Assembly: GCA_002436005.1 (NCBI GenBank)
Contig: DIXG01000004.1
Coordinates: 1-21,980 of the forward strand
Length of the DNA stretch: 21,980 nucleotides
DNA from: Anaerolineaceae bacterium UBA6086
GTDB taxonomy: Bacteria; Chloroflexota; Anaerolineae; Anaerolineales; Anaerolineaceae
Direction: 5' to 3'
Positions within the stretch are counted from its first letter, which is position 1. Every line of letters starts with the position of its first letter. A model generated the notes under the pieces. The model was given only the letters and a program-made list of their open reading frames with translations. It had not been told where the DNA came from and searched no databases. Below are positions 21,916-21,980 of this stretch, one piece after another. A program made the position numbers and the translations under genes.

Positions 21916-21980
21916 TTGAAGATTTTTGGGGGAAGGAGTTGTATCACAGCCGTTGTTTGCTGTAATGGCAAAAGAAGTAA

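Noticed and set aside
21870..21971. 34-residue N-terminal extension of the amylase
   Set aside because: It shows no signal peptide or domain, runs through a TGGTAGAAT promoter, and the enzyme domain begins at ATG 21869 after an AGGAG site.
1..21980. CRISPR array, tandem repeats, tRNA genes or mobile elements
   Set aside because: Scanning both strands and all gaps showed no regularly spaced repeats, no tRNA-like cloverleaf with CCA end, and no transposase, integrase or flanking target duplications.

Overview
The window reads as chromosomal DNA of a free-living bacterium of the phylum Chloroflexota, most likely class Anaerolineae. This is inferred from gene content, not from a marker gene: a DUF4091/GH123-like secreted protein with an 'IFLPLLLR' C-terminal tail, a stand-alone bacterial Elp3, a giant lipoprotein alpha-2-macroglobulin, and a medium-GC, gene-dense layout. 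I see no rRNA, tRNA, CRISPR array, insertion sequence or phage gene. No intergenic gap exceeds about 160 bases.

Layout. (1) 1-3237 +: the 3' part of a secreted DUF4091/GH123-like protein, then a membrane-anchored putative zinc metallopeptidase of unknown family. (2) 3399-4780 +: guanylate kinase overlapping a rhomboid protease by ATGA. (3) 4841-11689 -: a hairpin region, a 1996-residue alpha-2-macroglobulin-like lipoprotein, and upstream of it a HAD hydrolase of the beta-phosphoglucomutase type. (4) 11842-14095 +: a tightly overlapping three-gene operon of a conserved protein of unknown function, a MobA-like nucleotidyltransferase and a PAP2 phosphatase. (5) 14157-16249 -: a small Imm-5-like putative immunity protein downstream of Elp3. 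(6) 16397-18334 +: a site-2 type M50 protease with two CBS repeats, a strong terminator, then a methyltransferase resembling Trm9/ALKBH8. (7) 18428-19234 -: a GufA-type ZIP metal transporter behind a bidirectional terminator. (8) 19350-20354 +: an RlmI-like RNA methyltransferase. (9) 20412-21869 -: an intracellular GH13 alpha-glucan hydrolase.

How the genes may work together. Elp3 makes cm5U at tRNA position 34, and Trm9-type enzymes methylate cm5U to mcm5U in eukaryotes. Both occur here within 3.7 kb, and the RlmI-like enzyme makes a third RNA-modification gene nearby. The window is also rich in membrane and envelope proteolysis (HEWVH protein, rhomboid, M50 protease) and carries a protease-trap-like alpha-2-macroglobulin whose thioester motif is lost. 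Several genes (1936, 17606, 19350, possibly 16249) start 6-9 bases after a -10 box with no Shine-Dalgarno sequence, which suggests leaderless or near-leaderless transcripts. Others (HAD, A2M, M50, ZIP, amylase) have clear Shine-Dalgarno sites, so both initiation modes appear to coexist.
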